Counted from the first letter of the stretch, positions 52,836 to 61,515 are shown. The stretch is DNA of 64,000 nucleotides from DAHUYF01 sp035553515 (GCA_035553515.1 DATNDG010000073.1:1-64000), one strand, 5' to 3'. A program made the numbers and translations. Notes: a model not told the origin generated them from the sequence alone.

Positions 52836-54613
52836 AGCATCTCTCCGAGATAGGACTGGATGACGACGGGATCGCGCAGCACCGCCTCCGGCGTGCCTTC
52901 GGCGATCTTCTTGCCCTGGTCGAGCACGATCATCCGGTCAGAAAGATCGGCGATGGCGGAAATCACGTGCTCGACGCCGGCGACGGCCGCGATGCCGAAC
53001 TCCTTCATCCGCCGCAGCACTGCGCGGATTTCCTCGTGCTCCTCATGCGTCATGCCCGCCATGACCTCGTCGAGCAAGATGAGCGTCGGATCGAGGGCCA
53101 GCGCTCGCGCCAGCTCGAGACGGCGCTGGCGACCGGGTGTCAGGCTTTCGGCGGGCTCGAGCCAGAACGCGTCGAGCCCCACCGTCTCCAGCGCCCAGGC
53201 GGCTTGCTCGACCGCCCGATTGGCGCGCCGTCCGTTGCCGGCCGCGAGCAGCACATTCTCCCACACGGTCATGGAATCCATGAGGCGCGGGATCTGAAAC
53301 GTGCGCGCGATGCCGCGGCGCGCGCGCTCATAGGCGGGGATCGGCGCGACCGGCGCACCCTCATAGAGCACCTCGCCATCGCTGGGCGGGACGAAGCCGG
53401 TGATCGCATTGAAGAGCGTCGTCTTACCGGCACCATTCGCCCCGATGATGCTGACCGTTTCGCCGCGCCGCACGCTGAGCGAGATCCCGTCGAGCGCCAC
53501 CACGCCGCCGAAGCGGACGGTGAGGTTCTTCACCTCGAGCACGGCGGTCGCCGCTCCCGCAGCGCCTTGTGGCGCGGCTTTGGGCCGCTCGACGCGCGGA
53601 AACTGCGGTGGCGCGAGCACCGGGCGGCGGCGCAGCCAGCCGAAGCGATTGGCGATGCCGACGATGCCGCCCGGGAAGGTCAGCACCACGGCCATGACGA
53701 GCGCGCCATAAAGCGCAAGTTGGAGGTCCGGCACATATGCCCAGAGCTCCTCGCCCACCAGCATCAGTACGAGCCCCCCGAGCGCGGGGCCCCACAGCGT
53801 GCCTATGCCGCCGAACAACGTGAAAACCACCACCTGCAGGTCGATCGTCGGATCGAAGACGCTCGGCGGATCGATGTAGCTGCGGTTCCAGGCGACGAGC
53901 CCGCCGACCGTTGCCGGCACCAGCGCGCTCAGTACAAAGCTCACCACCTTGACCCGCACCGCCGGCACGCCAAGCGCCACCGACGCACCCTCGTCGTCGC
54001 GCACCCCCATCGCGGCGAGCCCCCATTGCGAGCGCGAGAAGTAGGCGTTAAGGCCGAAGCCGACCAGCGCCGCTACGGCCATGCAGAGATAGATCGGCAG
54101 CGGCGTCAGTTGCGCCGGAAGAGTGAGACCCACCGCGCCGCCGATGAAGGGGATGTTCTGCGCCAGCACGCCGAGGATGCGCGCGAGACCCAGCATCCCG
54201 AGCGCAAACATGATGCCGCGCAGGCGTAGCATCACCGTGCCCAAGGCCAGCGCGCAGACGCCGCTGACGATGGCCGCGACAAGGATGGCGAGGTACCACG
54301 GCACGCCGGTGTGCAGGACGAGCACAGCAGTGGTGTAGGCACCGATACCGAAGAACGCGACTTGGCCGAAGGAGAGATAGCCGGTGAAGCCGCTGATCAG
54401 ATTCCAGGAATAGGCGAGCGCGATCGAACTGAGAATGTCGGTCGCGAGCTGCAGCAGATAGGCCGAGGAGAAGACCGGCACCGTCGCCAGAACGAGGATT
54501 GCGAGCGCCAGTAAGCCCTGCGTCACCCCGCGCCGAAAGCGTGCTCCCTTGTCCTGCGCCACCGGGGCGGCGGGTTGGAACACGGCGTCGACCGGCCGTT
54601 CCTCGAGGCTCAT
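52832..54613 (-). CDS. Fused ABC permease-ATPase (LivM-LivG)
   Basis: A 593-residue fusion of permease and ATPase. Residues about 1-320 form LivM, with about nine helices and the EAA-like loop SQWGLAAMGVRDDEGASVALGV. From about 350 a LivG ATPase follows: GANGAGKTTLFNAITGFV, LTPGRQRRLELARALALDP (signature LTPGR in place of LSGGQ), ILLDEVMAGMT. A linker of about 40 residues joins them. The ATG at 54613 overlaps the livH stop (ATGA) and has GGAG 9 nt upstream; a TTG start five codons earlier is less likely. Confidence 0.94.
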   Translation of the reverse strand: MSLEERPVDAVFQPAAPVAQDKGARFRRGVTQGLLALAILVLATVPVFSSAYLLQLATDILSSIALAYSWNLISGFTGYLSFGQVAFFGIGAYTTAVLVLHTGVPWYLAILVAAIVSGVCALALGTVMLRLRGIMFALGMLGLARILGVLAQNIPFIGGAVGLTLPAQLTPLPIYLCMAVAALVGFGLNAYFSRSQWGLAAMGVRDDEGASVALGVPAVRVKVVSFVLSALVPATVGGLVAWNRSYIDPPSVFDPTIDLQVVVFTLFGGIGTLWGPALGGLVLMLVGEELWAYVPDLQLALYGALVMAVVLTFPGGIVGIANRFGWLRRRPVLAPPQFPRVERPKAAPQGAAGAATAVLEVKNLTVRFGGVVALDGISLSVRRGETVSIIGANGAGKTTLFNAITGFVPPSDGEVLYEGAPVAPIPAYERARRGIARTFQIPRLMDSMTVWENVLLAAGNGRRANRAVEQAAWALETVGLDAFWLEPAESLTPGRQRRLELARALALDPTLILLDEVMAGMTHEEHEEIRAVLRRMKEFGIAAVAGVEHVISAIADLSDRMIVLDQGKKIAEGTPEAVLRDPVVIQSYLGEML

Positions 54614-55494
54614 CGCCGGTCGCTCCAAAGCGGCCGCCCGGACTTCCCTAGCCCTTGCGGCCGCACGATCATGAAGAAGATGAGCAGCAGATAGGGCACG
54701 ACATATTCCGCGTCGCCGCCGAAATAGTATCCGACCACCGACTGAACGATGCCGAGCATCAGCGCGGCCAGCGCCGCGCCCTGATAGTCGCCGAGGCCGC
54801 CCAGCGCGACGATGACGAAGGCAAGAATGGTCAGCGTGTCAGCAGTCGGCGCCGCCAGCGGGATCACCAGGATCAGCAGCACGCCCGAGGTCGCGGCGAG
54901 CGCGCAGCCGATCGCGAAGGCGAAGGCGCGCATGCGGCGGACATCGATGCCGACGCTGAGCGCGCCGATCTGGTTCTGCGACGTGGCGAGCAGCGCCTTG
55001 CCGGATTCCGTGCGCCTCAGCCAGATCTGCAGCGCGCCCGAAATCGCTGCACCCAGCAGGCCCGATGCCACCAGCGCCTCGTTCACCGCGAGGCCGCCAA
55101 TGCTCCAGGTGGTCTGCAGATCGGGAAGCGAGACGTATTGCGAGCCGAAGAGGTTGAGACCACCCTCCACCAGCACGTATGAAAGCCCGAACGTCACCAT
55201 CAGACTCAGCAGCTCGAAGCGCTTGCCGGTATCGGAGAGCGGCTCGAGCAGCCAGCGCTGCAGAAGAAGCCCGATTGCCATCATGACCGCGAAGACCAGC
55301 GGCAGCAGAAGCAAAGGGTTCTGGTGAGTTGTCGTCGCGAACCAGAAGGTAAAGAGGCCAGCAAGGGTGATGATGGCGCCGTGCGCAAGATTGACGACGC
55401 CCATCACGCCGAAGACGAGGTTGAGCCCCTGGGCGAGAAGCAGATACATCCCGCCCAGGAGCACCCCGTTGATCAGCAACTGCAGAAAGATCAC
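54610..55494 (-). CDS. livH: Liv-type ABC transporter permease (LivH)
   Basis: A 294-residue membrane permease with about eight helices. It starts FLQLLINGVLLGGMYLLLAQGLNLVFGVMGVVNLAHGA, the LivH mark, and has the coupling helix LLATSQNQIGALSVGIDVRRMRAFAFAIG. The end is RPQGLGKSGR. It begins with GTG; AAGGGGG lies about 9 nt upstream. It lies 24 nt after the livK stop and overlaps livMG by 4 bases. Imports amino acids, amides or aromatic acids depending on the binding protein. Confidence 0.94.
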   Translation of the reverse strand: MIFLQLLINGVLLGGMYLLLAQGLNLVFGVMGVVNLAHGAIITLAGLFTFWFATTTHQNPLLLLPLVFAVMMAIGLLLQRWLLEPLSDTGKRFELLSLMVTFGLSYVLVEGGLNLFGSQYVSLPDLQTTWSIGGLAVNEALVASGLLGAAISGALQIWLRRTESGKALLATSQNQIGALSVGIDVRRMRAFAFAIGCALAATSGVLLILVIPLAAPTADTLTILAFVIVALGGLGDYQGAALAALMLGIVQSVVGYYFGGDAEYVVPYLLLIFFMIVRPQGLGKSGRPLWSDRR

Positions 55495-55518
55495 GAAGCG
55501 GAACCCCCTTGGACCGCC

Positions 55519-56706
55519 TCAGTGTGCGGTATACGGAATCTGCGGCTTCGCCTCCGCCAGATCCGCCGGCCAGATGAGCTTCCGGCCGTTATCCTGGATC
55601 TGGAACATGTATTGCTTGAACTGGGTGCCGATGCCGTTCGGGCCTGCCTTGAAGGTGCCCTGGACGGTTGCGACCGAGTTCTTCATCAGCCAGTCGCGAA
55701 GCTTGGTCTGATCGAGCGATTTCGTCGCCTCGACCGCCGCGCCAAGCGTCTCGATGGCAGAATATGTCGCGGCCGAATGATAGTCCGGATCTTCGTGGTA
55801 CTTCGCCTTGTAGGCGGCGATGAACTCGGCATTGCCCTTCGTCTTCAGGCTCGGCCACCAAGTCGTGTTCGAAATGACGCGGTTCGCCAGTGGGCCGATC
55901 GCGCTGTTGAACTGCGCCTCGGCCGGGCCGATCGTCTCGGCGAGGAACTTCGGCGCGAAGCCCACGCGCTGCAGGGCCTGCGTGAGGCCGACCGCGTCGG
56001 GGTAATAGCTGCAGGCGACTACCACATCGGGATTGCTGTTCTTGATCGCGAGCGCGATGGACGAGAAATCGGGCTGCGGCAGGGCATAGGTCGTGTTGTA
56101 GACCACCGGCATGCCGAGTTTGTCCGCCTGCTCCTGACGCGCCTTGCCGCAAGCGAGCGAATAGGCCGACTGCAGGGCCAGTACCGCGACATTCTTGGCG
56201 CCGTGGCTCTTCGCCAGCGGCAACATGCCCTCGAGATAACCCGTCGAGGTGGCGATGCCCTGGATGTTCCAGAGGTTACCCTGGACAAAGATGTCGGGCA
56301 GCGAGGCGCCTGGGTCGATCATCACGTGCTGGTACTTGTTGGCGAGGGGCGCCACCGCCTGAGTGATGCCGCTCGAATAAGGCCCGATCACGAGATCGAC
56401 CTTGTCTTCCGTGATAAGACGGGTGTAAAGCCGCACCGCCGTGCCGGGCTCGCTCTTGTCGTCGTAGTATTTGAGTTCGAGCTTGCGCCCGAGCCAGCCG
56501 CCATGCGCATTCGCCTCGGCGACGCCGAGCTCGAGCCCGCGCAGGTGATAGCCGGCATCGACCGCGAGAGCGCCGGTCTCCGACACGGAAGCGCCGATGA
56601 CGATGGGACCTGCCGCGTTCGCTGCCGGAGCGGCGAAAATCGCGGTGGCCGCAAGGAGCGCCGCGACAATAGAAGACCGCTGCGCCAGTGATGTGCTTAC
56701 TTTCAT
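55519..56706 (-). CDS. livK: Liv-type ABC substrate-binding protein
   Basis: A 395-residue periplasmic binding protein at the head of the uptake operon. The signal peptide is KVSTSLAQRSSIVAALLAAT and beyond, cleaved near ANA-AGP. The body shows IVIGASVSETGALAVDAGYHLRGLELGVAEANAHGGWLGRKLELKYYDDKS, typical of LivK; GPYSSGITQAVAPLANKYQ is the ligand-loop part. The ATG at 56706 is chosen because GGGAGGA lies 8 nt upstream; the ATG at 56712 is too close to it. Its ligand may be an aromatic or amide compound. Confidence 0.94.
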   Translation of the reverse strand: MKVSTSLAQRSSIVAALLAATAIFAAPAANAAGPIVIGASVSETGALAVDAGYHLRGLELGVAEANAHGGWLGRKLELKYYDDKSEPGTAVRLYTRLITEDKVDLVIGPYSSGITQAVAPLANKYQHVMIDPGASLPDIFVQGNLWNIQGIATSTGYLEGMLPLAKSHGAKNVAVLALQSAYSLACGKARQEQADKLGMPVVYNTTYALPQPDFSSIALAIKNSNPDVVVACSYYPDAVGLTQALQRVGFAPKFLAETIGPAEAQFNSAIGPLANRVISNTTWWPSLKTKGNAEFIAAYKAKYHEDPDYHSAATYSAIETLGAAVEATKSLDQTKLRDWLMKNSVATVQGTFKAGPNGIGTQFKQYMFQIQDNGRKLIWPADLAEAKPQIPYTAH

Positions 56707-57048
56707 CCTCATTTCCTCCCTGGTGAGCCCGTCGATCCTGGTTTCAGCGGACCGCTTCGGCTCTTCTCGAATGGCGTTGACTACACCGCCATCCGCGAAC
56801 GAGCAAGTCAAACCGGCCCGCCTGCTGTCCGAAGAGCCAATTCCGGCCGCAAGTCCGGCCAGCTGCTTGGCCCGATGGTGTTTGTTGTTGTCGGCGATTA
56901 GACGTGCCCCCGCCCACGCGTTCACGTGAATATTTTGTAATTTAGCGGGAAGGACGAACCGCGCAACCGGTCCGAAGACCACGTTAAAATCCACCGTTCC
57001 GGTGCTCCGGCCGGCTCATCTGTGAGGTCTGCAAAGCTTGAAAGGGGA

Positions 57049-57092
57049 TGGAGCGGGTGAAGGGAATCGAACCCTCGTCGTAAGCTTGGGAA
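57049..57092 (-). tRNA. tRNA-Gly(CCC) 3' fragment (left attachment site)
   Basis: Read on the minus strand the segment begins in an anticodon loop TTCCCAA, continues GCTTA (3' anticodon stem), CGAC (variable loop), a GAGGG/CCCTT T-arm around TTCGATT, then acceptor CACCCGC, U73 and CCA. These are glycine tRNA features. The 5' part is absent: there is no GCGGGTG strand or D-arm upstream, and the bases before the loop (TAGCT) do not pair with GCTTA. The break lies at the anticodon loop, as in integration into a tRNA gene. Confidence 0.85.
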
Positions 57093-57199
57093 AGCTATAA
57101 AGCGGACGCCCACGGATGTCCGGAAACGCCAAAGAACGCTTGAGTCTCAGGCACTTCTCGCGCTACCATTCCTTGGCGTTCGAGAACGTTCCGCGACAG

Positions 57200-57220
57200 T
57201 TTTTCCGTATTTTTTCCGTA
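57200..57220. repeat. Tandem 10-bp repeats before integrase
   Basis: TTTTTCCGTA occurs at 57200-57209 and 57211-57220, one helical turn apart, 21 bp before the integrase ATG. Possible integrase arm-type sites or an operator. Confidence 0.4.
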
Positions 57221-57240
57221 CGGGTTCGACGGTTGCTCCC

Positions 57241-58521
57241 ATGGCCAGAGCCGTTCGTGATTCCAGGATTGACAGCCGGTCGGCGCGCCAGCGCCTCAAG
57301 CCGCAGCCAGAGCCCTATTGGCGCAAGATCGCGCGCGGTCGCTACATCGGGTACCGCCGAGCGCGCGAGGGCGGCAGCTGGGTCGCGCGCTATCGAGACG
57401 ACGCCGGGCGCCAGCATTACCGCAACTTCGGCTCCGCTGACGATGCGCTAGATGCGAATGGCGGCTCGGCGCTCAGCTTCGATCAGGCTCAGGAGCGCGC
57501 CCGTGAGTGGTTCTTGCAACTCGATCGCGAGGGCGCTGACGAGGCAAGCGGCGGCCGCTACACCGTCGCCGACTGCATGGCGGACTACTTAGGATGGGTG
57601 CAGGAGCATCGGAAGTCGCATAGACATCTGAAGACGTACACTGAGGCTTACATTCTGCCGCGGCTGGGCGCGATTGACACGTCGAAGCTAACCACACCCA
57701 TGATCAGAAGGTGGCACCAGCAGCTCGCCGCCGAGCCGCCGCGCGCTCGGACCGGCAGAGGCAAGAGCCAGCAGTATCGCATCGAGGATCCGGATCCCGC
57801 CGAGGCAGAGAGAAAACGGCGCCTGCGCGCCAATCGCCACCTGGTCACGCTTCGGGCGGCGCTGAGCAAGGCGTGGCTTGACGGGCGGATCGCGCGCAAT
57901 GATGCCTGGACCCGCGTGCGGCCCTTCCCCGGGGTGGAGCGGCCGCGCTCGCGCTTCCTCAACCACAATGAGGCACGGCGGCTTCTGAACGCGTGCAGGG
58001 CGGATCTGCGGCAGCTGGTCCAGCTCGCCCTGCTAACCGGCGCCCGCTATGGCGAGCTCTGCGCGCTAAGCGTTCGAGACTTCCAGACGGAGAGCGGCAC
58101 GCTCTTTGTTCGCGACAGCAAGAGCGGTAAGCCGCGCCACATCGTCCTCAATGCTGAGGGCGTCGCATGCTGCCGCCAGCTGAGCGCCGGGCGCCCGATC
58201 AACGCGCCGCTGCTCGCTAGGTCCGACGGCTCCCGCTGGAGCCGCGATCATCAGTTCCGCCCTTTCAAGGCGGCGATCAAGGTCGCCCGGCTCGATGCCA
58301 CGTTCACGTTCCATGAGCTGCGGCATACCTGGGCGAGCCTCACGATCATGGCGGGCGCGCCTCTTATGGTCGTGGCGCAAAATCTTGGGCACCGAGACAC
58401 GAGGATGGTCGAGCGGCACTATGGCCACCTCGCGGACAGCTACGTAAGCGAGATGATCCGCAAGACCGCACCCAGCTTCGGCGAGCCGCTCGAAAGCAAT
58501 GTCGTGCCGCTAGTCGGCTAG
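57241..58521 (+). CDS. Tyrosine site-specific integrase
   Basis: A 426-residue phage-type integrase that catalyses recombination at the tRNA-Gly site. Catalytic residues are visible: Arg269 in TGARYGEL, Lys294 or Lys297 in DSKSGKP, His358 and Arg361 in HELRH, His384 in GHRD, and nucleophile Tyr394 in HYGHL. The core-binding domain runs from about 107 to 220, with an arm-binding segment before it (RGRYIGYRR... SWVARYRDDAG). It lies 149 bp inside the element from the tRNA fragment, in outward-to-inward orientation, the usual place for such genes. Confidence 0.95.
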   Translation: MARAVRDSRIDSRSARQRLKPQPEPYWRKIARGRYIGYRRAREGGSWVARYRDDAGRQHYRNFGSADDALDANGGSALSFDQAQERAREWFLQLDREGADEASGGRYTVADCMADYLGWVQEHRKSHRHLKTYTEAYILPRLGAIDTSKLTTPMIRRWHQQLAAEPPRARTGRGKSQQYRIEDPDPAEAERKRRLRANRHLVTLRAALSKAWLDGRIARNDAWTRVRPFPGVERPRSRFLNHNEARRLLNACRADLRQLVQLALLTGARYGELCALSVRDFQTESGTLFVRDSKSGKPRHIVLNAEGVACCRQLSAGRPINAPLLARSDGSRWSRDHQFRPFKAAIKVARLDATFTFHELRHTWASLTIMAGAPLMVVAQNLGHRDTRMVERHYGHLADSYVSEMIRKTAPSFGEPLESNVVPLVG

Positions 58522-58544
58522 CTCCAATGTGAGAGGCGCACCTC

Positions 58545-59351
58545 GTGCCAGCAGGAAAGGCCCCGATCCGAGGAGCGATTGGGTTTCAGAAAAGGGTGCC
58601 CGAGACGGTGAGCGCGAGGTCGCTCCTCGACTACAAGAGCAGAAATCATCGCTGCTTGAGCGAGGAGGAGCTGGAGGAGCACAGCTGCAAGATCCGAGAG
58701 GCACTCGGTAGCTACCTTGGATTTAGCGAGTCGACCCCCCTGCTGACGGGAACCCAGCGGAGACGCGCGATACGGGAGGTGCGCAGTGTGGCACAAAGCC
58801 TACTGCGCGCCATCCGCTCGGATGATCGGGTTAGCGGATGGCGTGAGCGACTGCTGACCAGCCTCAGATCAAAAGATGTCAACACTCGAAAGCTGATAAA
58901 CGACTGGCTGGTGCGCCGCTGGGAGTTCCGCCGTAACAGGGGCTATGATCGAAGCCTGCAGGGTCTTGAGCGGCAACTCGTCAAATCGGCTTGGCCCAAT
59001 GTCAGCCCGGGGGATCGGCGACGACTAGAGGCGTGGCTTGGCGTGCTCGCGCAGATTCCTGATCCTGAGCTGCCCAAAGGAACGGGCCGCGCTCCCCTGC
59101 TTGAGGAGCTACTTCGAGAGCTGGCGCCAATATGGGAGGCGATCACGGGGCTCAGCGCTCTCTCCCGCCAGACTTGGCTTGTAGATAGCAAGCAGGATAC
59201 GAAGGAGCATAGGCGATTACGGCTTCATGGCTGGCTTAGCAATATGCTACGGCTCGCAGGAAGCGACGTGGAGGTTTCCGAGGGCGCGGTCCTGGACGCC
59301 CTCCGCAAGCTGAGGGGAAAAAATCCGGTACCCCTGACGGCCGCCAAGTAG
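58545..59351 (+). CDS. Hypothetical protein of the mobile element
   Basis: A 268-residue basic protein I cannot place in a family. It is rich in Arg, Leu and Lys and looks largely helical (LSEEELEEHSCKIREALGSY, RRRAIREVRSVAQSLLRAIRS, LLEELLRELAPIWEAITGLS). No membrane segment or catalytic motif is visible. The GTG start at 58545 lies 23 nt after the integrase stop, so it may be cotranscribed with it; later starts are possible. Nucleic-acid binding would fit the charge but is only a guess. Confidence 0.65.
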   Translation: MPAGKAPIRGAIGFQKRVPETVSARSLLDYKSRNHRCLSEEELEEHSCKIREALGSYLGFSESTPLLTGTQRRRAIREVRSVAQSLLRAIRSDDRVSGWRERLLTSLRSKDVNTRKLINDWLVRRWEFRRNRGYDRSLQGLERQLVKSAWPNVSPGDRRRLEAWLGVLAQIPDPELPKGTGRAPLLEELLRELAPIWEAITGLSALSRQTWLVDSKQDTKEHRRLRLHGWLSNMLRLAGSDVEVSEGAVLDALRKLRGKNPVPLTAAK

Positions 59352-59411
59352 GGGCGCCACTCTTGCTCCGTTCTCGCCGGAGGCCCGGCGAACACGCACG
59401 GAGCATTAAGA

Positions 59412-59624
59412 ATGAGCACATTAGATCGTAGGCGGGGAGAGTCTCCGAAGGCAGCTCTCTCTATTGCCGAATTCTGCGCGAGCTGCTCGATCGGCCGCAC
59501 CACCTGCTACGCAGAGATCAAGGCCGGTCGCCTGCGGACGGTCAAGGTCGGCCGTAGGACCCTTGTGCCGGCTACCGAGATCTATTCCTGGCTCGGCCGC
59601 CTCTCGACGCAGGAGGGCAGGTAA
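59412..59624 (+). CDS. Excisionase-like helix-turn-helix protein
   Basis: A 70-residue DNA-binding protein of the AlpA/excisionase-type wing: LSIAEFCASCSIGRTTCYAEIKAG, then RLRTVKVGRRTLVPATEIYSWLGRL. This is the MerR-like excisionase fold used with tyrosine integrases to turn element excision on. Position inside the element and beside the integrase supports it. The next gene starts 1 nt after its stop. Confidence 0.88.
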   Translation: MSTLDRRRGESPKAALSIAEFCASCSIGRTTCYAEIKAGRLRTVKVGRRTLVPATEIYSWLGRLSTQEGR

Positions 59625-59625
59625 G

Positions 59626-59883
59626 ATGCCCCTCGACCCTCCCCGCACTCTCGTCATTGTCGCATGGTGCGAGGAGTCGACGAGCCTCGACTGGCTCTTG
59701 GCCCGTCCTGCGTTCGCGGTGGTCGATGTGGAGGGCACATGCTCAGTTGACGAGCTAACGCTCCACCCTGCCATCGTGACGGCCCGCGCGTTGGGGCTTC
59801 CTGTGCTCCTCGCGTTTGAGGACCCGATGAACGCGCATGAGTTCCAACAGAGATGCGCCGCCGCTAAAGGACAAGTCCTTTGA
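59626..59883 (+). CDS. Hypothetical small protein
   Basis: An 85-residue protein of unknown family. It has PRTLVIVAWCEESTSLDWLLARPAF and ALGLPVLLAFEDPMNAHEFQQRCAA, a beta-alpha-beta-like pattern. It starts 1 nt after the excisionase-like gene and its stop overlaps the next start (TTGA), which suggests a translationally coupled operon. Confidence 0.7.
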   Translation: MPLDPPRTLVIVAWCEESTSLDWLLARPAFAVVDVEGTCSVDELTLHPAIVTARALGLPVLLAFEDPMNAHEFQQRCAAAKGQVL

Positions 59884-60674
59884 CCCCCGCAGAGGAGCTC
59901 ACCGCCGCTCTGGGCGGCACTTGGGACGGCGGGTACGGGCTCGCACCGTGCGTTGTGAAGGATCACCCCAGCCCAAGTCTCAGCATTATCAATGGCAAGC
60001 GCGGACCTTTCGTCACCTGCCGGGAAGGCTGCCCATCGGGCTTTGTTCTCGCCGCACTGCGAAGGCGAGGCTTGATGCCAGAGAGGAGCAGCGGCCGATT
60101 GGATGATGCGCATATTGAGCAGGTCCGGGGCGGCGAGAGCCTCCAGGCGCCTTCGTCCAATCCGATTAGGTCGGCCAGTATCGACAAGGAATATCGAGTC
60201 ACTCTCGATCGAATCCGCACTGCGTTGCTCACTGCGGCAGGCATGACCGGAGCGATGCGCCAAGTCGGCGGGCTTATGCTCAACTACACGAATCGACGGA
60301 TGTTCGAGCACAAGCGCGTGGTTTGCTCATGGCTTTCGGAGGCTACGCTAGCATCGCTAAGCACGCTTTCCGAGAGTGGAGTCCGGAAGGCGCGGCGAGC
60401 GCTCCGAGAATGCGGGTCCATTGTCGCGACGAGGCAGGGTGGCGCTGGCCGAGGCGACACCACCGTGTATCAATTTGACCTGGGCTGGGTAGAGCGGATG
60501 GAGGTCGCGCTCAAATCAAGACAGGCTCACCGGGAATCGGCTAGGGGGCACAGGAGTGAGGCGGAAAACGGCGATAGCCCCGTCGGGGGCGAGGCCGGTC
60601 ACCTCCAGACGGGCTCGGCGGGACTGGCTAGAGGTGACGAGGCGCGCCCCGAATCCCTTGATTTAACCTCTTGA
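59880..60674 (+). CDS. Primase zinc-finger-like domain fused to DNA-binding region
   Basis: A 264-residue protein. The N-terminus resembles the CHC2-type zinc finger of phage primases (TWDGGYGLAPCVVKDHPSPS through GLSI-like SLSI, then VTCREGCPSGFVLAALRRRGL): Cys24, His29, Cys47 and Cys51 are suitably placed. No primase catalytic or helicase domain follows. The middle, SWLSEATLASLSTLSESGVRKARRALRECG, looks like a helix-turn-helix. The start is TTG, overlapping the preceding stop. A role in replication initiation or regulation is likely but unproven. Confidence 0.7.
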   Translation: MTPAEELTAALGGTWDGGYGLAPCVVKDHPSPSLSIINGKRGPFVTCREGCPSGFVLAALRRRGLMPERSSGRLDDAHIEQVRGGESLQAPSSNPIRSASIDKEYRVTLDRIRTALLTAAGMTGAMRQVGGLMLNYTNRRMFEHKRVVCSWLSEATLASLSTLSESGVRKARRALRECGSIVATRQGGAGRGDTTVYQFDLGWVERMEVALKSRQAHRESARGHRSEAENGDSPVGGEAGHLQTGSAGLARGDEARPESLDLTS

Positions 60675-61158
60675 GAAAATCGACGGCTCGGCAAGTGGTC
60701 GGTGGCATCGGCATCGAGCCCGAATGCTCCAGCCAGCGACTCGTGCATTTGGGAGCAGTCTCGAGCGCGCTAAATCGACGTCCTCCTCTGTCGCAGTCGT
60801 CGTGTCTCAGCTGAAATCGGGGATCATCGCCTGAGTCGCGTAGCACGTGGCCTCATGACAACACAGCCAGAGCGCGCGCTGGCACTTGCAGCCTGGCGCT
60901 TCCATAAGATCTTGGCGCGCCTCTCATGACATCCAGCGCCGCACGAGCCTCAGCGGCAAACCTGTTGTCAAACGTTGTCATCGGGCGGCCTTGCGGCCGC
61001 TCAATAGCTTGCACTGAAATCGGACGCCTTCCGAGTGACGTACACTTGATTGCAGATCGCTCCACGTCGATTTCGGGGAAGCTTGCCGTTGGGCCGCCGT
61101 TTCTTCGCCACTAGCTACTGCAGCTCGAGGCGATCGGGGTCAAGCGACAAAGGCCGCA
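60675..61158. other. Non-coding gap in the mobile element
   Basis: The 484 bp between two genes of the element has no convincing gene. A minus-strand ORF (60853-61065) and some plus-strand ones lack homology I can recognise. The imperfect TTGTCAAACGTTGTCA repeat at 60965-60980 is a possible protein-binding site. Confidence 0.5.
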
Positions 61159-61515
61159 TCACGGAGTCGCACTCGGAACCGTATCGAGGAGCGTGACAAT
61201 CTCCGCGAGCTTATCACGTGCGACAGCAAGCTTGCTGATCGCGATAACCTGCTGGCGACCGGACAGCCGCAACACAGTTTCGAGCACCTGGTCGGAGCGC
61301 TGCATCAAGCACAACAAATGCGCGCCACTAGGCCCGCACGCGCCCGAAAACCAGTTTTTCACAGTGCGCTCATTTGCGCCTGTCCAACGCGCAACCGTTT
61401 TAACCGCCTGGTGCGTCTCACCGACGCCGGCCCTCAACGCTCCGGCAATCGCCAACGCATACGCCGCTTCTTCAATAGCTCGCGGAAGAACTTTGCCCTC
61501 TTTCGGAAAAGACAT
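61159..61515 (-). CDS. Conserved alphaproteobacterial helix-turn-helix-like protein
   Basis: A 118-residue protein with pattern SFPKEGKVLPRAIEEAAYALAIAGALRAGVGETHQAVKTVARWTGANERTVKNWFSGACGPSGAHLLCLMQRSD. The GANERTVKNWFSG part is a helix-turn-helix, and the remaining helices look like a phage-type regulator. I know this pattern from hypothetical proteins in rhizobial islands, without function. It is on the strand opposite to the recombinase, 106 bp upstream of it, so a divergent regulator of that operon is possible. Confidence 0.7.
   Translation of the reverse strand: MSFPKEGKVLPRAIEEAAYALAIAGALRAGVGETHQAVKTVARWTGANERTVKNWFSGACGPSGAHLLCLMQRSDQVLETVLRLSGRQQVIAISKLAVARDKLAEIVTLLDTVPSATP

Larger units (their letters stand above)
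56707..57240. other. livK upstream region and element junction
   Basis: The 534-bp gap has two parts. 56707-57048 is chromosomal and should contain the livK promoter; no gene is seen. From 57049 it begins the tRNA-Gly fragment and the left end of the mobile element. The integrase promoter lies in the last 150 bp. Confidence 0.6.

Noticed and set aside
52802..54229. Plus-strand open frame of 475 codons
   Set aside because: Shadow opposite livMG; Arg/His/Glu-rich composition without known motifs.
60853..61065. Minus-strand 70-codon ORF in the mobile element
   Set aside because: An internal MTTFDNR start looks like DUF1476 for seven residues only; the rest does not match.
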